From Ruminococcus sp. (GTDB lineage: Bacteria > Bacillota > Clostridia > Oscillospirales > Ruminococcaceae): 44,806 bases of DNA. Shown here piece after piece: positions 33,504-42,989 of this stretch. The DNA is taken from the NCBI GenBank assembly GCA_017516465.1, contig JAFXCR010000005.1:1-44806 (forward strand), read 5' to 3'. Within the stretch, counting starts at the first letter, position 1. The number at the start of each line of letters is the position of its first letter. Made by a program: the position numbers and the translations under genes. Below the pieces are notes generated by a model. It did no database searches and was not told the DNA's origin. It saw only the letters and a list, made by a program, of their open reading frames with translations.

Positions 33504-36500
33504 ATGGAGAACACAAACGAAAAGGAATATGTAGGGCTTTATGAATCCGGATCCAGCAGCAAAAGAAACAGAAAATCACCGGAAAGGTTCAGAAAAAGCA
33601 AATTTCATAATATAATAGAAGCAATATCCGGAAAATCTGTCTCTGCCGGAATAAAAACCGCACGGCTTGGAAATCGCTTCAGAAAAAGCAGATTCTGCGA
33701 TATAATGTATGGAAAAGGAGTGCTGTTTTTTGTACTCTCCTTCTTCATTCCGGCATTCATATTTGCATACGGCTTTGCTCAGCACGGAATACAGCCATTC
33801 GACAGTGACGGCGACAGACAGATGCTTGTTATTGATCTGTGGCACCAGTATTACCCATTCTTTCGCGTGGAACGTGAAAAGCTCCTGTCAGGAGGCTCGT
33901 TCCTCTACTCATGGCAGAATGGTCTTGGCTCGAATTTCCTGTCGCTTATCGCATACTACGCTGCAAGTCCGCTTAACTGGATATCCGTATTTTTCGATTC
34001 CGGTCATGTAAGAGAAGCTCTTTCGTATATACTCGTAGGAAAAATTGGCTTTGCAGGAGCATTCTTCAGCTGCTTCCTGCGATATACATTCAGACGCCGT
34101 GATTTCTCACTGTGCGTATTTTCATCCATGTACGCCCTTTGCAGCTATATGCTGGGATATTACTGGAACGTAATGTGGATGGATACCATTGCACTGTTCC
34201 CTCTTGTGATGATGGGGATAGTTGCAATTACCCGTGAAGGCAAATGGAAAACCTTCACTTTTGCACTGGCACTTTCCCTTTTCTCGAATTACTATATAGG
34301 CTTGTTTACCTGTATTTTCTGCGTATTCATGTTCGCCGCTTCGGGGATAATTGAATTCAGAGGCATTAAGGATCTTCTCTGCAAGCTGGTTATCATGATA
34401 CGTTCATCCGTGCTTGGAATTGCTCTTGCGGCATTTATCCTACTGCCGGCATACTTCGGTCTTAAGCTGAGTTACAGTGCCAACAACACCTTTCCGGAAG
34501 AAACAATAGAAAACTACAAGTGGAATGAGCTTTTTGCAAATATGATTTCCTATAAGAACCCCACCGCACTTGAAGGACTTCCAAATTTCTCCAGCGGTAT
34601 GCTGGCAATAATGCTTTTCGGAGTATTCATGCTGTCCTTCGGGGTAAAAATCAGGGAAATGGGAGCATATTCGCTGCTACTCGGACTTATAGTCGTAAGC
34701 TGCAACATCAACAAGCTCGATCTTATCTGGCATGGACTTCACGTTCCCAACCAGATACCTCACAGATACGCATTCATATTCAGCTTTGTATTCATAGCCA
34801 TGGCATACAGGGCATACGATGTTCTGCTGAAAAATGGCATAAAGGTATATCAGCTTCTGCTGATGCTCGTCGGACCTGTCCTTGTATTCCTGTGCGAAAG
34901 GATGTACTACGTTCAGGACGGCAACAATACTGAAAAAGAAATTCTTCGTTTCCGTAATATAGGTTTTGGAAATGCAGAAAAATATGCAGCCCTTGCAGCT
35001 CTTGCACTGGTTTTAATGTATATGGCGGCAAGACTCATACCCATGAGAAACAGACAGCTGAAAAACCGCATTTCAGGCACGATGCTGATTGCATCGGCAG
35101 CGTCAGTGGCTGTCTGCGTCATAATATGCGTCTATAAGTACGCAATCAAAAAGGAACAGCTTGATATTTCCGAAGCTATTCAGAAATCAATGATCATTAC
35201 AGCGGCATATTTCATGGTATTCCTTGCTGTAAAGGTCTTTCCGTTCAGAAAAACCGCTGTAAGAAATTTCTTCATGACGGCGGCAATCGGAACAGCAGTA
35301 TTTTCAGAGCTGATAAGCAATGCCCGTATCGGTCTGAATACACTGAATCCCTCGGCATTCAACAGCTATCCCGCCAACGGTCGGGAGGTTCAGTCACTGC
35401 TGAACAAAGCGGCAAATTCCGAGGAGGATCTCTTTTACAGAACTGAAATAGCCGCCCCGTGGACGCTGAACAACGGTGCTCTTTACGGATATAACGGCGT
35501 TTCTCAGTTCTCATCCACAGCAAATGTCGCAGTGACGACGCTTTATTCACGTCTGGGACTGTACGCTTCCGAAGCGGGCAACAGATATTATTACAGAACA
35601 TCTACTCCTGTGGTAAACTCTCTGCTCGGCATTCAGTATATTATCGACAGCAACGGTCCTCTCAACACAGAGGAGAAATTTCTTGAATACTACGACGCAT
35701 CCGGAAATTCCTACCTCTATAAAAACAAATACCCGCTTTCTCTCGGCTTCATGATGGACGAGGATATTCTCAGCATGGAGGACAGTGCAGGTCTTAATCC
35801 GCTGGAATTCCAGAATACTATCGTAAAGCTTGCAGCAGGAATTGAAGAGCCTCTGTTCAACGCCTGTGCTGTGACTCTCGTTGAAAGAGACGGCATAGAT
35901 GTTACAAAGAACGGTTTTGGAAATTACACCTTCCGTGTTACCGCAAAGGAAGGCACAGATGCAAAGGTTACCTACACCTTTGCCGGTACTGAAGGCTCTG
36001 TTATGTATTCATACGTCAGCTCGACCGGCAGCGGCATCAAGGATGTAAGAGTAAGCTGTGATGATCTCTGGGTAATGCCCAATGATGACGGTAATCCCAA
36101 AGATCTGATCAAGTCTTATCCCCTTGTTATCCCCATGGGAAACAGCGGCGAAGGTACTATGTCACGAGTACAGATGACCGTGAGGGATGACAAGAAATCA
36201 GGCAATTATCAGCTGAAAACGTATACGATGAATCTTGAACTCTTTGAAAAGTTCTACGACAGTCTTGCCGATGAACAGCTTGAAATAACAAGTTTCAGTG
36301 ACGCAAAGATAAAGGGAACCATCAACGCAAAGAAGGATGGGGTAATGTTCCTGTCCATTCCGTACGAAAAGGGCTGGTCGGTGTATATCGACGGAAAAAA
36401 AGCCGATACTTTCAAGGTGCTTCACTCTATGCTCGGAGTGGAGGTTTCCGTGGGAAATCATGATATCGTACTGAAATACTCACCGGAAGGCTTTAAAGGC

Positions 36501-36782
36501 GGTCTTGCCGTCTCCGGTGCAGGATCTGTCGGAATCGGAGCAGTTATCTGGTACGATCACCGCAAAAAATACAGAAAAAAACGCAGGGGCAAAGAGCCGG
36601 AAGGCATTATCCCTGACGAAGACGAACTGACCGATGAGACGGATATTTCCGAAGCGTCTCAGGATATACAGATATACGATCAGTTCGGCAGAACAGAAGA
36701 AATTCCGGAATTTACAGCGGAAACAGAAGCGGAGGCAGAGAATGAGAAATCTGAAAGTAATGACAGCCTATCGGGGAACTGA
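33504..36782 (+). CDS. YfhO-family large membrane protein
   Basis: The 1092-residue protein has a soluble basic N-terminus (1-~70), then about 13 membrane helices (FFVLSFFIPAFIFAYGFAQ onward). The YfhO signature follows the first helix: SDGDRQMLVIDLWHQYYPFF. A large extracytoplasmic beta-rich region (about 620-1000) leads to a final helix and an acidic cytoplasmic tail (1025-1092). In Bacillus and Listeria, YfhO members glycosylate teichoic acids using lipid-linked sugars, so a cell-envelope glycosyltransferase role is likely. The N-terminus repeats RFRKSKFHNII / RFRKSRFCDIM at ~28 and ~57. Its 3' end overlaps truA by 41 bp. Confidence 0.82.
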   Translation: MENTNEKEYVGLYESGSSSKRNRKSPERFRKSKFHNIIEAISGKSVSAGIKTARLGNRFRKSRFCDIMYGKGVLFFVLSFFIPAFIFAYGFAQHGIQPFDSDGDRQMLVIDLWHQYYPFFRVEREKLLSGGSFLYSWQNGLGSNFLSLIAYYAASPLNWISVFFDSGHVREALSYILVGKIGFAGAFFSCFLRYTFRRRDFSLCVFSSMYALCSYMLGYYWNVMWMDTIALFPLVMMGIVAITREGKWKTFTFALALSLFSNYYIGLFTCIFCVFMFAASGIIEFRGIKDLLCKLVIMIRSSVLGIALAAFILLPAYFGLKLSYSANNTFPEETIENYKWNELFANMISYKNPTALEGLPNFSSGMLAIMLFGVFMLSFGVKIREMGAYSLLLGLIVVSCNINKLDLIWHGLHVPNQIPHRYAFIFSFVFIAMAYRAYDVLLKNGIKVYQLLLMLVGPVLVFLCERMYYVQDGNNTEKEILRFRNIGFGNAEKYAALAALALVLMYMAARLIPMRNRQLKNRISGTMLIASAASVAVCVIICVYKYAIKKEQLDISEAIQKSMIITAAYFMVFLAVKVFPFRKTAVRNFFMTAAIGTAVFSELISNARIGLNTLNPSAFNSYPANGREVQSLLNKAANSEEDLFYRTEIAAPWTLNNGALYGYNGVSQFSSTANVAVTTLYSRLGLYASEAGNRYYYRTSTPVVNSLLGIQYIIDSNGPLNTEEKFLEYYDASGNSYLYKNKYPLSLGFMMDEDILSMEDSAGLNPLEFQNTIVKLAAGIEEPLFNACAVTLVERDGIDVTKNGFGNYTFRVTAKEGTDAKVTYTFAGTEGSVMYSYVSSTGSGIKDVRVSCDDLWVMPNDDGNPKDLIKSYPLVIPMGNSGEGTMSRVQMTVRDDKKSGNYQLKTYTMNLELFEKFYDSLADEQLEITSFSDAKIKGTINAKKDGVMFLSIPYEKGWSVYIDGKKADTFKVLHSMLGVEVSVGNHDIVLKYSPEGFKGGLAVSGAGSVGIGAVIWYDHRKKYRKKRRGKEPEGIIPDEDELTDETDISEASQDIQIYDQFGRTEEIPEFTAETEAEAENEKSESNDSLSGN

Positions 36783-37491
36783 ATATCACGGTTTTCAGCG
36801 GCAGAGCAACGCAGTGACTGTTCAGGAAACGCTTGAAAAACATCTTTCAAAGGTACTCAACGAGCCGGTAACGATAACAGGCTGTTCACGGACAGATACG
36901 GGAGTGCACGCAAATAATTTCTGCTTCAATGTAAAGACAAACAGCACAATATCGTGTCTTGGCTTTCAGAGAGGCGTAAACGGCGAGCTTCCCGATGATA
37001 TATCAATCCTCAGCTGCGAGGATGTACCCCTTGATTTCCACGCACGATTCGACTGTGTGGGCAAGGAGTATATATACAAAATGCACTGCAGCGAATCAAA
37101 AAATCCTTTTGCTCCTGATCTGATGTTCCATTACAGACGGAAATTTGATATTGAAGCGGCAAGAAAAGCGGCAGGGTATCTTGTAGGCGAACATGATTTT
37201 GCTTCGTTTTGTGCCGACTGTACTAATGTTTCCACAACGGTGAGGACAATATATTCATTGGAAATAGAAAATTGTGGAGATTCAGTGACAATGCTTGTAA
37301 AAGGCAACGGTTTTTTGTATAATATGATTAGAATAATCGCAGGAACGCTTATAGATGTAAGTGAAAAAAGAATATCTCCTGATGATATCCCTGAGATACT
37401 CAGTGCAAAAAACAGACTCCGTGCCGGCAGAACTGCTATGGCGCACGGACTGTATCTCAACCGTGTATTCTATTCTGCTGATGAATTATAG
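36742..37491 (+). CDS. truA: tRNA pseudouridine synthase TruA
   Basis: The 249-residue enzyme modifies uridines 38-40 of tRNAs. The N-terminus has KVMTAYRGTEYHGFQRQ, the catalytic-aspartate motif is GCSRTDTGVHA, then FHARFDCVGKEYIYK and FLYNMIRIIAGTL. The frame is open from 36634, but GGAGG lies 6 bp before the ATG at 36742, giving the normal family length. The start is inside the end of the yfhO-like gene, so translation is probably coupled. ecfT and truA are usually adjacent in Firmicutes; yfhO lies between them here. Confidence 0.95.
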   Translation: MRNLKVMTAYRGTEYHGFQRQSNAVTVQETLEKHLSKVLNEPVTITGCSRTDTGVHANNFCFNVKTNSTISCLGFQRGVNGELPDDISILSCEDVPLDFHARFDCVGKEYIYKMHCSESKNPFAPDLMFHYRRKFDIEAARKAAGYLVGEHDFASFCADCTNVSTTVRTIYSLEIENCGDSVTMLVKGNGFLYNMIRIIAGTLIDVSEKRISPDDIPEILSAKNRLRAGRTAMAHGLYLNRVFYSADEL

Positions 37492-37507
37492 AAAGGGGTG
37501 AGGCTTC

Positions 37508-38683
37508 TTGCCGAGAATGTATGACGAAAACGATATAGTCGATATGAAAAACAGGAAAATCAGGCAGCGACGATTAAAGAAACTGCTTATATTCCTTATA
37601 ATTGCAATTTTTCTGACAGTACTGTTCGTTACAAGAAGTCTGTGGCTCCCGATAGTAAAGGGTTGGGGCAATCATTACAAAACAATTGTCAATTCCGGCA
37701 GACTCGCTGAGGGAAACTTCCCCATTGAGGTGGACGGCGGAGAAAATTATCAGATACGCTATACCGTAGAACGCATAATGGTTCAGAGCGATACTAACCT
37801 TTACATATATGATATTGACGGAAGTCTGCTCAAAAAGCGTCAGCACACATATACAAATCCAAAGCTGTGCGTCGCAAACGGAAAGGCTCTTGTCTACGAA
37901 AGCGGTGGAAATGAATTCTCTGTTGAGGACGAGGAGGAAGTTTTTTACAGCCGCAGCTACGACAATAACATATATTTTGCAAGGCTCAGCTCCGATGGAG
38001 TTACAGCTGTTGTTACTGAATCTGACGATTACAGCTGTGAGCTAAAGGTATACGACAAAAAAGGAACTCTCATCTACGAGCGTAAATGTACCGATATGCT
38101 TATCGACCTGAGCTTCATTGACGAAAGCAAGGGGTGTGTTTTAGGCTTCCTTTCGGCAGAAAACGGACAGCTTACCACTAAAATCAGGGAAATAAGCTTC
38201 AGCAAGAAGGGAGAAAAATGGACTTCACCCGGATTCAACGCCTGTGCCTACGAGATATTCGGTTCTTCTGAGGGAACCTTCATCTACGGCGATACCGCCT
38301 GCGGATATATTGATCCGGACGGACAGATAAGCTCCTATTATGAATACGACGGCAAATGCGTATCAGGAGCAAGCATGAGTGGAAAATCGGCAGTAGTCAT
38401 CAACAACGATGACAGACGTGTATATACGGCGGCTCTTTTCTCAGGAAACGGAAAGACTCCCCTTGTCGTTGAGCTGGAATCTCCGGCTGTGGCAGTATCT
38501 GTTTTCCGGGGGCTGGCATATATTCTTACTCAGGAAGAAGTTCTTGCATACGACTTTAAGGGAAATCTTCGCTCGACAGCAGCAGTCAACGATTCATATT
38601 CAGGCTTTGTCAGAAGCGACGATCATATTTTCCTTAAAGGATATGACAAAATAGACCGTATTGATTACGATACGGGATCTTGA
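37508..38683 (+). CDS. DUF5711-family single-pass membrane protein
   Basis: The 391-residue protein has a basic N-terminal cytoplasmic stretch (1-~26), one membrane helix (about 27-45, LLIFLIIAIFLTVLFVT), and an extracytoplasmic domain of repeated WD/PQQ-like beta strands, recurring every ~40-45 residues (for example TNLYIYDIDGSLLKK, YSCELKVYDKKGTLIYE, YGDTACGYIDPDG). It fits DUF5711, found mostly in Ruminococcus relatives, with unknown function. A beta-propeller sensor or scaffold outside the membrane is a reasonable fold guess only. The start is TTG behind AAAGGGGTG. Confidence 0.7.
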   Translation: MPRMYDENDIVDMKNRKIRQRRLKKLLIFLIIAIFLTVLFVTRSLWLPIVKGWGNHYKTIVNSGRLAEGNFPIEVDGGENYQIRYTVERIMVQSDTNLYIYDIDGSLLKKRQHTYTNPKLCVANGKALVYESGGNEFSVEDEEEVFYSRSYDNNIYFARLSSDGVTAVVTESDDYSCELKVYDKKGTLIYERKCTDMLIDLSFIDESKGCVLGFLSAENGQLTTKIREISFSKKGEKWTSPGFNACAYEIFGSSEGTFIYGDTACGYIDPDGQISSYYEYDGKCVSGASMSGKSAVVINNDDRRVYTAALFSGNGKTPLVVELESPAVAVSVFRGLAYILTQEEVLAYDFKGNLRSTAAVNDSYSGFVRSDDHIFLKGYDKIDRIDYDTGS

Positions 38684-38729
38684 TAAAACGGAGGATTGAC
38701 GTGGTACAGCACCATGTCAGACAAAAATT

Positions 38730-39641
38730 ATGGGTTCACAATTCTGGTGGTTCTATGACGTACTCTTTGTGGCAGTAATACTTGTAATGGTATATCTGTC
38801 AGCAAAAAGAGGAATTTTCAAATCACTTCTGCATTTTTCAGGATATTTTCTGGCAGTCGTGATTGCATTTTCCGTAAGCGGTTCCATCGCAAACGTACTA
38901 TATAAAAACAGTATAAGAAACAGCAATATAAAAAATTTAAAAACAACACTGGATGAAATTGATTTCATTATGGACTCAATAAATCTCATCGAGACTGAAT
39001 TTGATTTCAACGGTGAAATAAGCTATAACCGCATGGAGAAAATCTATATCGAGAAGAACAGTCTGGGATACAGCTATGACAAGCAAATCTATCAGTATGT
39101 TTCAAGTATCTACACAGGCAAGATCGAAAATGAAAAATTATTCTACAACAGGCTTCATAAAGCCTATGGTGTTTATATCAGCAATATCGTAGACGACGAG
39201 CTGAATACCTATGCGGCAGAAACAGCTTTAAGAAGTATCATCGACAAGCCGAAGCAGATGGATGAGCTTATCCCACTGCTCCTTGAACATGAGGATCGCA
39301 GTGCAGCAGCAGAATACATAGCCGACAAATACACAGCAGGACCATACAAAAGCATTGTCCGGCTTATCAGCTTCATTTCTATTCTTATGGTGATAATCGG
39401 TATTACAATACTGCTGACAAATACAACCTTCAAAACGCCGGGCTTCCAGAGTCTCGGATCGCATATCGGCGGCGGAGTTGTCGGTATTCTGCTTGGTCTG
39501 GTAATCGTTGTGTTCATAACCGCCTGCATACGTCTTAACGTTATCTGCGGCGAGAATAAAATGTTATTTTTCAATAACGAGGCAATTGACAACACACATC
39601 TGTTCAGACATATATATAACTTTATCACTTTAAATCTTTGA
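38730..39641 (+). CDS. CvpA-family-like membrane protein
   Basis: The 303-residue protein has two N-terminal membrane helices (FYDVLFVAVILVMVYLS; LLHFSGYFLAVVIAFSV), with the CvpA-like AKRGIFKSL between them. A charged middle (about 70-205) leads to two C-terminal helices (LISFISILMVIIGITILL; GGGVVGILLGLVIVVFI). CvpA relatives are linked to colicin V production and envelope stress in other bacteria; the function here is unknown. The ATG has no ribosome site. A GGAGG at 38690-38694 instead fits a GTG at 38701 in another frame, and one additional A at 38723-38727 would join the two frames. Confidence 0.65.
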   Translation: MGSQFWWFYDVLFVAVILVMVYLSAKRGIFKSLLHFSGYFLAVVIAFSVSGSIANVLYKNSIRNSNIKNLKTTLDEIDFIMDSINLIETEFDFNGEISYNRMEKIYIEKNSLGYSYDKQIYQYVSSIYTGKIENEKLFYNRLHKAYGVYISNIVDDELNTYAAETALRSIIDKPKQMDELIPLLLEHEDRSAAAEYIADKYTAGPYKSIVRLISFISILMVIIGITILLTNTTFKTPGFQSLGSHIGGGVVGILLGLVIVVFITACIRLNVICGENKMLFFNNEAIDNTHLFRHIYNFITLNL

Positions 39642-39665
39642 TAGTCAACAGGAGGATTCTGCTTA

Positions 39666-41981
39666 ATGATACCAATGTGCAGCAACTGCAAAAAAAGACC
39701 CGCCGTTGTGTTTATCACTACGATGCAGGGAAACGAAAAGAAGAACGAGGGACTCTGCCTTTCCTGTGCAAGGGAAAGAAATATCCCGCAGGTGACGGAA
39801 TATATGAATAGAATGGGCATAACCGGTGATGAAATTGATCAGATATCCGAGCAGATGATGAGTATGCTCGACGGCGACAGCTTTGAAATGGGCGGCTCTG
39901 GTCTGATGCCTGATTTTATCTCAAATATGTTCAGTATAAACAGCGATGAATCTGAAAGCGACAGTAATGATTCTGCTCCCTCTGAAAAAAACAACGCTAA
40001 GGACAGTGGTAATGAAAAGGGTGGAAAAAAGGGAATCTTCGGCAGAAAGGAAAAAAAGAAGGAGCTTAAGTTCCTCAGCAGCTACTGCACCAATCTTTCA
40101 CAGAAAGCAGCTGATGGTCAGCTTGATACAATTATCGGACGTGATAAGGAAATAGCCCGTGTTGTCCAGATTCTTTCAAGAAGAACAAAGAACAATCCCT
40201 GTCTTATCGGTGAGCCCGGTGTCGGAAAAACCGCAATCGCAGAGGGTATCGCCCAGCGTATTAACGAGGGAAATGTTCCGTTCAATCTGGAGGATAAAAA
40301 GGTTTATCTCCTTGATCTGACAGCTCTTGTTGCCGGAACTCAGTTCCGCGGACAATTTGAAAGCCGTGTGAAAGGTCTTGTAGACGAGGTAAAGCGTGAG
40401 GGAAATATCATTCTCTTTATCGACGAGGTTCATAACCTTGTGGGTGCCGGAGATTCTGAAGGCTCAATGAACGCTGCGAATATTCTCAAGCCTGCACTTT
40501 CAAGAGGTGAGGTTCAGGTTATAGGTGCAACAACTTTCGGTGAATACAGAAAGTACATCGAAAAGGATTCCGCCCTTGAAAGACGTTTCCAGCCTGTTAC
40601 AGTCAGCGAACCTACTATTGAGGATACCGTTGACGTTCTGCTCGGCATAAAGAAACATTATGAGGAGTATCATAAGGTGCATATCTCCGATTACCTTATC
40701 AGAGTGTGTGCTGTTCTCTCTGAAAGATATATCACAGACCGTTTCCTGCCCGACAAGGCTATCGACCTTATGGACGAGGGATGTGCAAGAGCCTGCATAC
40801 GCTCCCCCGAAATTGCCGATTACGCAAAGCTCTGCAAGGAAATCAGTGTTCTTGAAGAAATGGAAAAAACTATCTCAGAACAAAACGAGATTGATTATCA
40901 GGCTCTGGCAGAAGTTAAGGGAAAGCTTATTCATACCCGTGAGGACGCTGAAAAGCTTCGGGAAAAGGCAGAAAATATTCAGGTTACTGAAGAAGATATC
41001 ACCAAGGTGGTTGAGCTGTGGACTGGTATTCCGGCAAGCAAGATCGCAGAAACTGAGTTCCTGAAAATAGCAAGACTTGAAAGTGAGCTTAAAAAACACG
41101 TTATCGGTCAGGATGAAGCTGTTGAAACTCTTGCAAAGGCGATAAAGCGTACAAGAGTGCGTCTCAGCAAGCGTCGCAGACCAGCATCGTTCATTTTCGT
41201 GGGACCTACCGGAGTTGGCAAAACAGAGCTTGTAAAGTCTCTGGCACAGGAAATGTTCGATTCTCCCGAACCGCTTATCCGTCTTGATATGACGGAATAT
41301 ATGGAAAAACATTCCGTTGCAAGAATGATTGGCTCTCCTCCGGGATATGTCGGCTACGATGAGGCAGGACAGCTTACTGAAAAAGTCCGCCGCAGACCTT
41401 ACTCCGTTATTCTCTTTGATGAGATTGAGAAGGCTCATCCGGATGTCATGAATATCCTCATGCAGATTCTTGACGAGGGCAGAGTTGACGATGCTCACGG
41501 CAGAACAGTAAACTTTGAAAATACCATTATCTGTATGACCTCCAATGCGGGGTCTACCGATAAATCCACAGGCGTAGGATTCAACAGAACGATAAATGAA
41601 ATATCTAAAGACAAGGCTATAAAGGGTCTTCGTGATTTTCTCCGTCCAGAATTCATCAGCCGTATCGACGAGATAGTTGTGTTCAGACAGCTTGAAAAGA
41701 CGGATTACGCAAGAATCGCAGCTCTCATGCTTGACGAAATGAAGGAGCCGCTTTCCGAAAAGAATATTGCTCTTGAATATTCCGAAGCTGCTCTGGAGCT
41801 TATCGCAGAAAAGGCTTTCGGAAAGTCATACGGTGCAAGAGATATCCGACGTGTTATCAGGCAGGATATCGAGGATAAGATTGCTGAAATCATTATTGAC
41901 AACGCATCGGAAACAGACCGTATCGCAGTTGACGCAGAAAACGGCGAGCTTAAAGTTTCCGGCTTAAAGAACAGCAACTAA
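39666..41981 (+). CDS. Clp/Hsp100 AAA+ unfoldase, ClpE-like with N-terminal zinc finger
   Basis: The 771-residue protein has a Cys4 zinc motif at the N-terminus (C5, C8, C31, C34), as in ClpE, then an Asp/Ser/Lys-rich linker (about 90-140). AAA+ module 1 has Walker A GEPGVGKT (~182-189) and [12 protein letters not shown] short middle domain (about 400-440) and AAA+ module 2 follow, with Walker A GPTGVGKT (~513-520) and [16 protein letters not shown] tripeptide in STGVGFN is placed like the ClpP-docking loop, so it probably feeds a ClpP protease. There is no Clp N-domain repeat pair of the ClpC type, and no ctsR, mcsA or mcsB lies adjacent. GGAGG is spaced 10 bp from the ATG. Last gene of the rightward operon. 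Confidence 0.88.
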   Translation: MIPMCSNCKKRPAVVFITTMQGNEKKNEGLCLSCARERNIPQVTEYMNRMGITGDEIDQISEQMMSMLDGDSFEMGGSGLMPDFISNMFSINSDESESDSNDSAPSEKNNAKDSGNEKGGKKGIFGRKEKKKELKFLSSYCTNLSQKAADGQLDTIIGRDKEIARVVQILSRRTKNNPCLIGEPGVGKTAIAEGIAQRINEGNVPFNLEDKKVYLLDLTALVAGTQFRGQFESRVKGLVDEVKREGNIILFIDEVHNLVGAGDSEGSMNAANILKPALSRGEVQVIGATTFGEYRKYIEKDSALERRFQPVTVSEPTIEDTVDVLLGIKKHYEEYHKVHISDYLIRVCAVLSERYITDRFLPDKAIDLMDEGCARACIRSPEIADYAKLCKEISVLEEMEKTISEQNEIDYQALAEVKGKLIHTREDAEKLREKAENIQVTEEDITKVVELWTGIPASKIAETEFLKIARLESELKKHVIGQDEAVETLAKAIKRTRVRLSKRRRPASFIFVGPTGVGKTELVKSLAQEMFDSPEPLIRLDMTEYMEKHSVARMIGSPPGYVGYDEAGQLTEKVRRRPYSVILFDEIEKAHPDVMNILMQILDEGRVDDAHGRTVNFENTIICMTSNAGSTDKSTGVGFNRTINEISKDKAIKGLRDFLRPEFISRIDEIVVFRQLEKTDYARIAALMLDEMKEPLSEKNIALEYSEAALELIAEKAFGKSYGARDIRRVIRQDIEDKIAEIIIDNASETDRIAVDAENGELKVSGLKNSN

Positions 41982-42010
41982 TACAGGATGTCTATCGAAT
42001 TGAAGAAAAT

Positions 42011-42060
42011 ATCAAAAAATACGCTCTCCGTATCACCTGATGGAGAGCGTTTCTTATTTT
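42011..42060. terminator. Bidirectional terminator between the clpE-like gene and the SGNH gene
   Basis: ACGCTCTCC (42021-42029) pairs with GGAGAGCGT (42042-42050). A T-rich tract follows on the plus strand (TTCTTATTTT) and, read on the minus strand, ATTTTTTGAT. It separates the two convergent genes. Confidence 0.85.
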
Positions 42061-42061
42061 C

Positions 42062-42943
42062 TTATGATACAGGTATTGTCTTCTGACAGTACCACTCGCA
42101 CCACTTGGGATATGCAGCAGCATAGACATGAATACCGTCACTGGTATAGCCTGCTTCAAGATTTCCCTTGTCGTCGTCAAATATGTCGTTTACATCTATG
42201 TAGAATATCTTCTGACTGTCGGCAAGTGTACTGATTTTATTATTAAGAGCATTTATTCTCTCGTTGTTGACAGAATTAGACTGTGTATCAAATGTAACGT
42301 GCATATTCGCCTGAATGAATATTATCGCTTCAGGAGCCTTCACACGGATATTTTCAATGAGTCCTTTATAGATTGCAAAAGTACCGTCGAGATCATTTCC
42401 GACCTCGTTGATACCGAGCATAACGTATACCTTCTTGTACTTTCCGGATGAAAGAAGCTTACTCAGTTCGCCGTTGGCACTGGATTTTTTTGCATCTGCG
42501 GTGCTGAGACCTTCCTCGCAGTAGAAATCAGCGTTGCCGAGAGAACCATATTCACGGATTCCCACTGTACGGGAATCGCCGATAAACAGAGCATTATCGA
42601 AATACGAGTAATCTCCCTGAACGAATCCCCGATAGTAGATCTGCTCCGTTGTCTCCTCAGCAGAGGTCGAAGCCATTGGCTCGCTTGCCGGATTACTGTG
42701 ATTGCCGTTTGCAGAGGATGCCGCAGTATTCTGCTGTACTCCGCTGATGTCAGAGCCGGAAGTCTCCTGTTTACCGGATTGTTCTTCGAGTCCCTTTGAA
42801 ATGTCGATATCCTCAATGCTCACCTTGTTTTCCTTCTTTTTTTCGGCACTGGTTGTCCAGATCTGCCTGAAAATCATCGGCGACGCTACCACGCAGGTAA
42901 GGATGAGAATGATTGAATATGTACACTGCTTGAATCTATTCAT
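42062..42943 (-). CDS. SGNH/GDSL-type hydrolase, membrane-anchored
   Basis: The 293-residue protein has an uncleaved signal-anchor (about 7-26, YSIILILTCVVASPMIF), a Ser/Asn/Glu-rich linker (about 35-100), then an extracytoplasmic SGNH fold. Its blocks are FIGDSRTVGI (catalytic Ser), the glycine block in STADAK, MLGINEVGND (block III Asn) and SDGIHVYAAAYPKW (Asp-His). Encoded directly after an MBOAT acyltransferase, it probably takes the acyl group outside the membrane and transfers it to, or removes it from, a cell-wall polymer, as in PatA/PatB-type systems. Acceptor unknown. CAGGAG precedes the ATG. Confidence 0.82.
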   Translation of the reverse strand: MNRFKQCTYSIILILTCVVASPMIFRQIWTTSAEKKKENKVSIEDIDISKGLEEQSGKQETSGSDISGVQQNTAASSANGNHSNPASEPMASTSAEETTEQIYYRGFVQGDYSYFDNALFIGDSRTVGIREYGSLGNADFYCEEGLSTADAKKSSANGELSKLLSSGKYKKVYVMLGINEVGNDLDGTFAIYKGLIENIRVKAPEAIIFIQANMHVTFDTQSNSVNNERINALNNKISTLADSQKIFYIDVNDIFDDDKGNLEAGYTSDGIHVYAAAYPKWCEWYCQKTIPVS

Positions 42944-42989
42944 TTTTTTTCTCCTGAATTTTTCTTTTTGTTCTACATTTTATTTATTT

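Noticed and set aside
42128-42451. Plus-strand 107-codon ORF opposite the SGNH gene
   Set aside because: It is antisense to the catalytic motifs of the hydrolase and starts inside it without a promoter or ribosome site.
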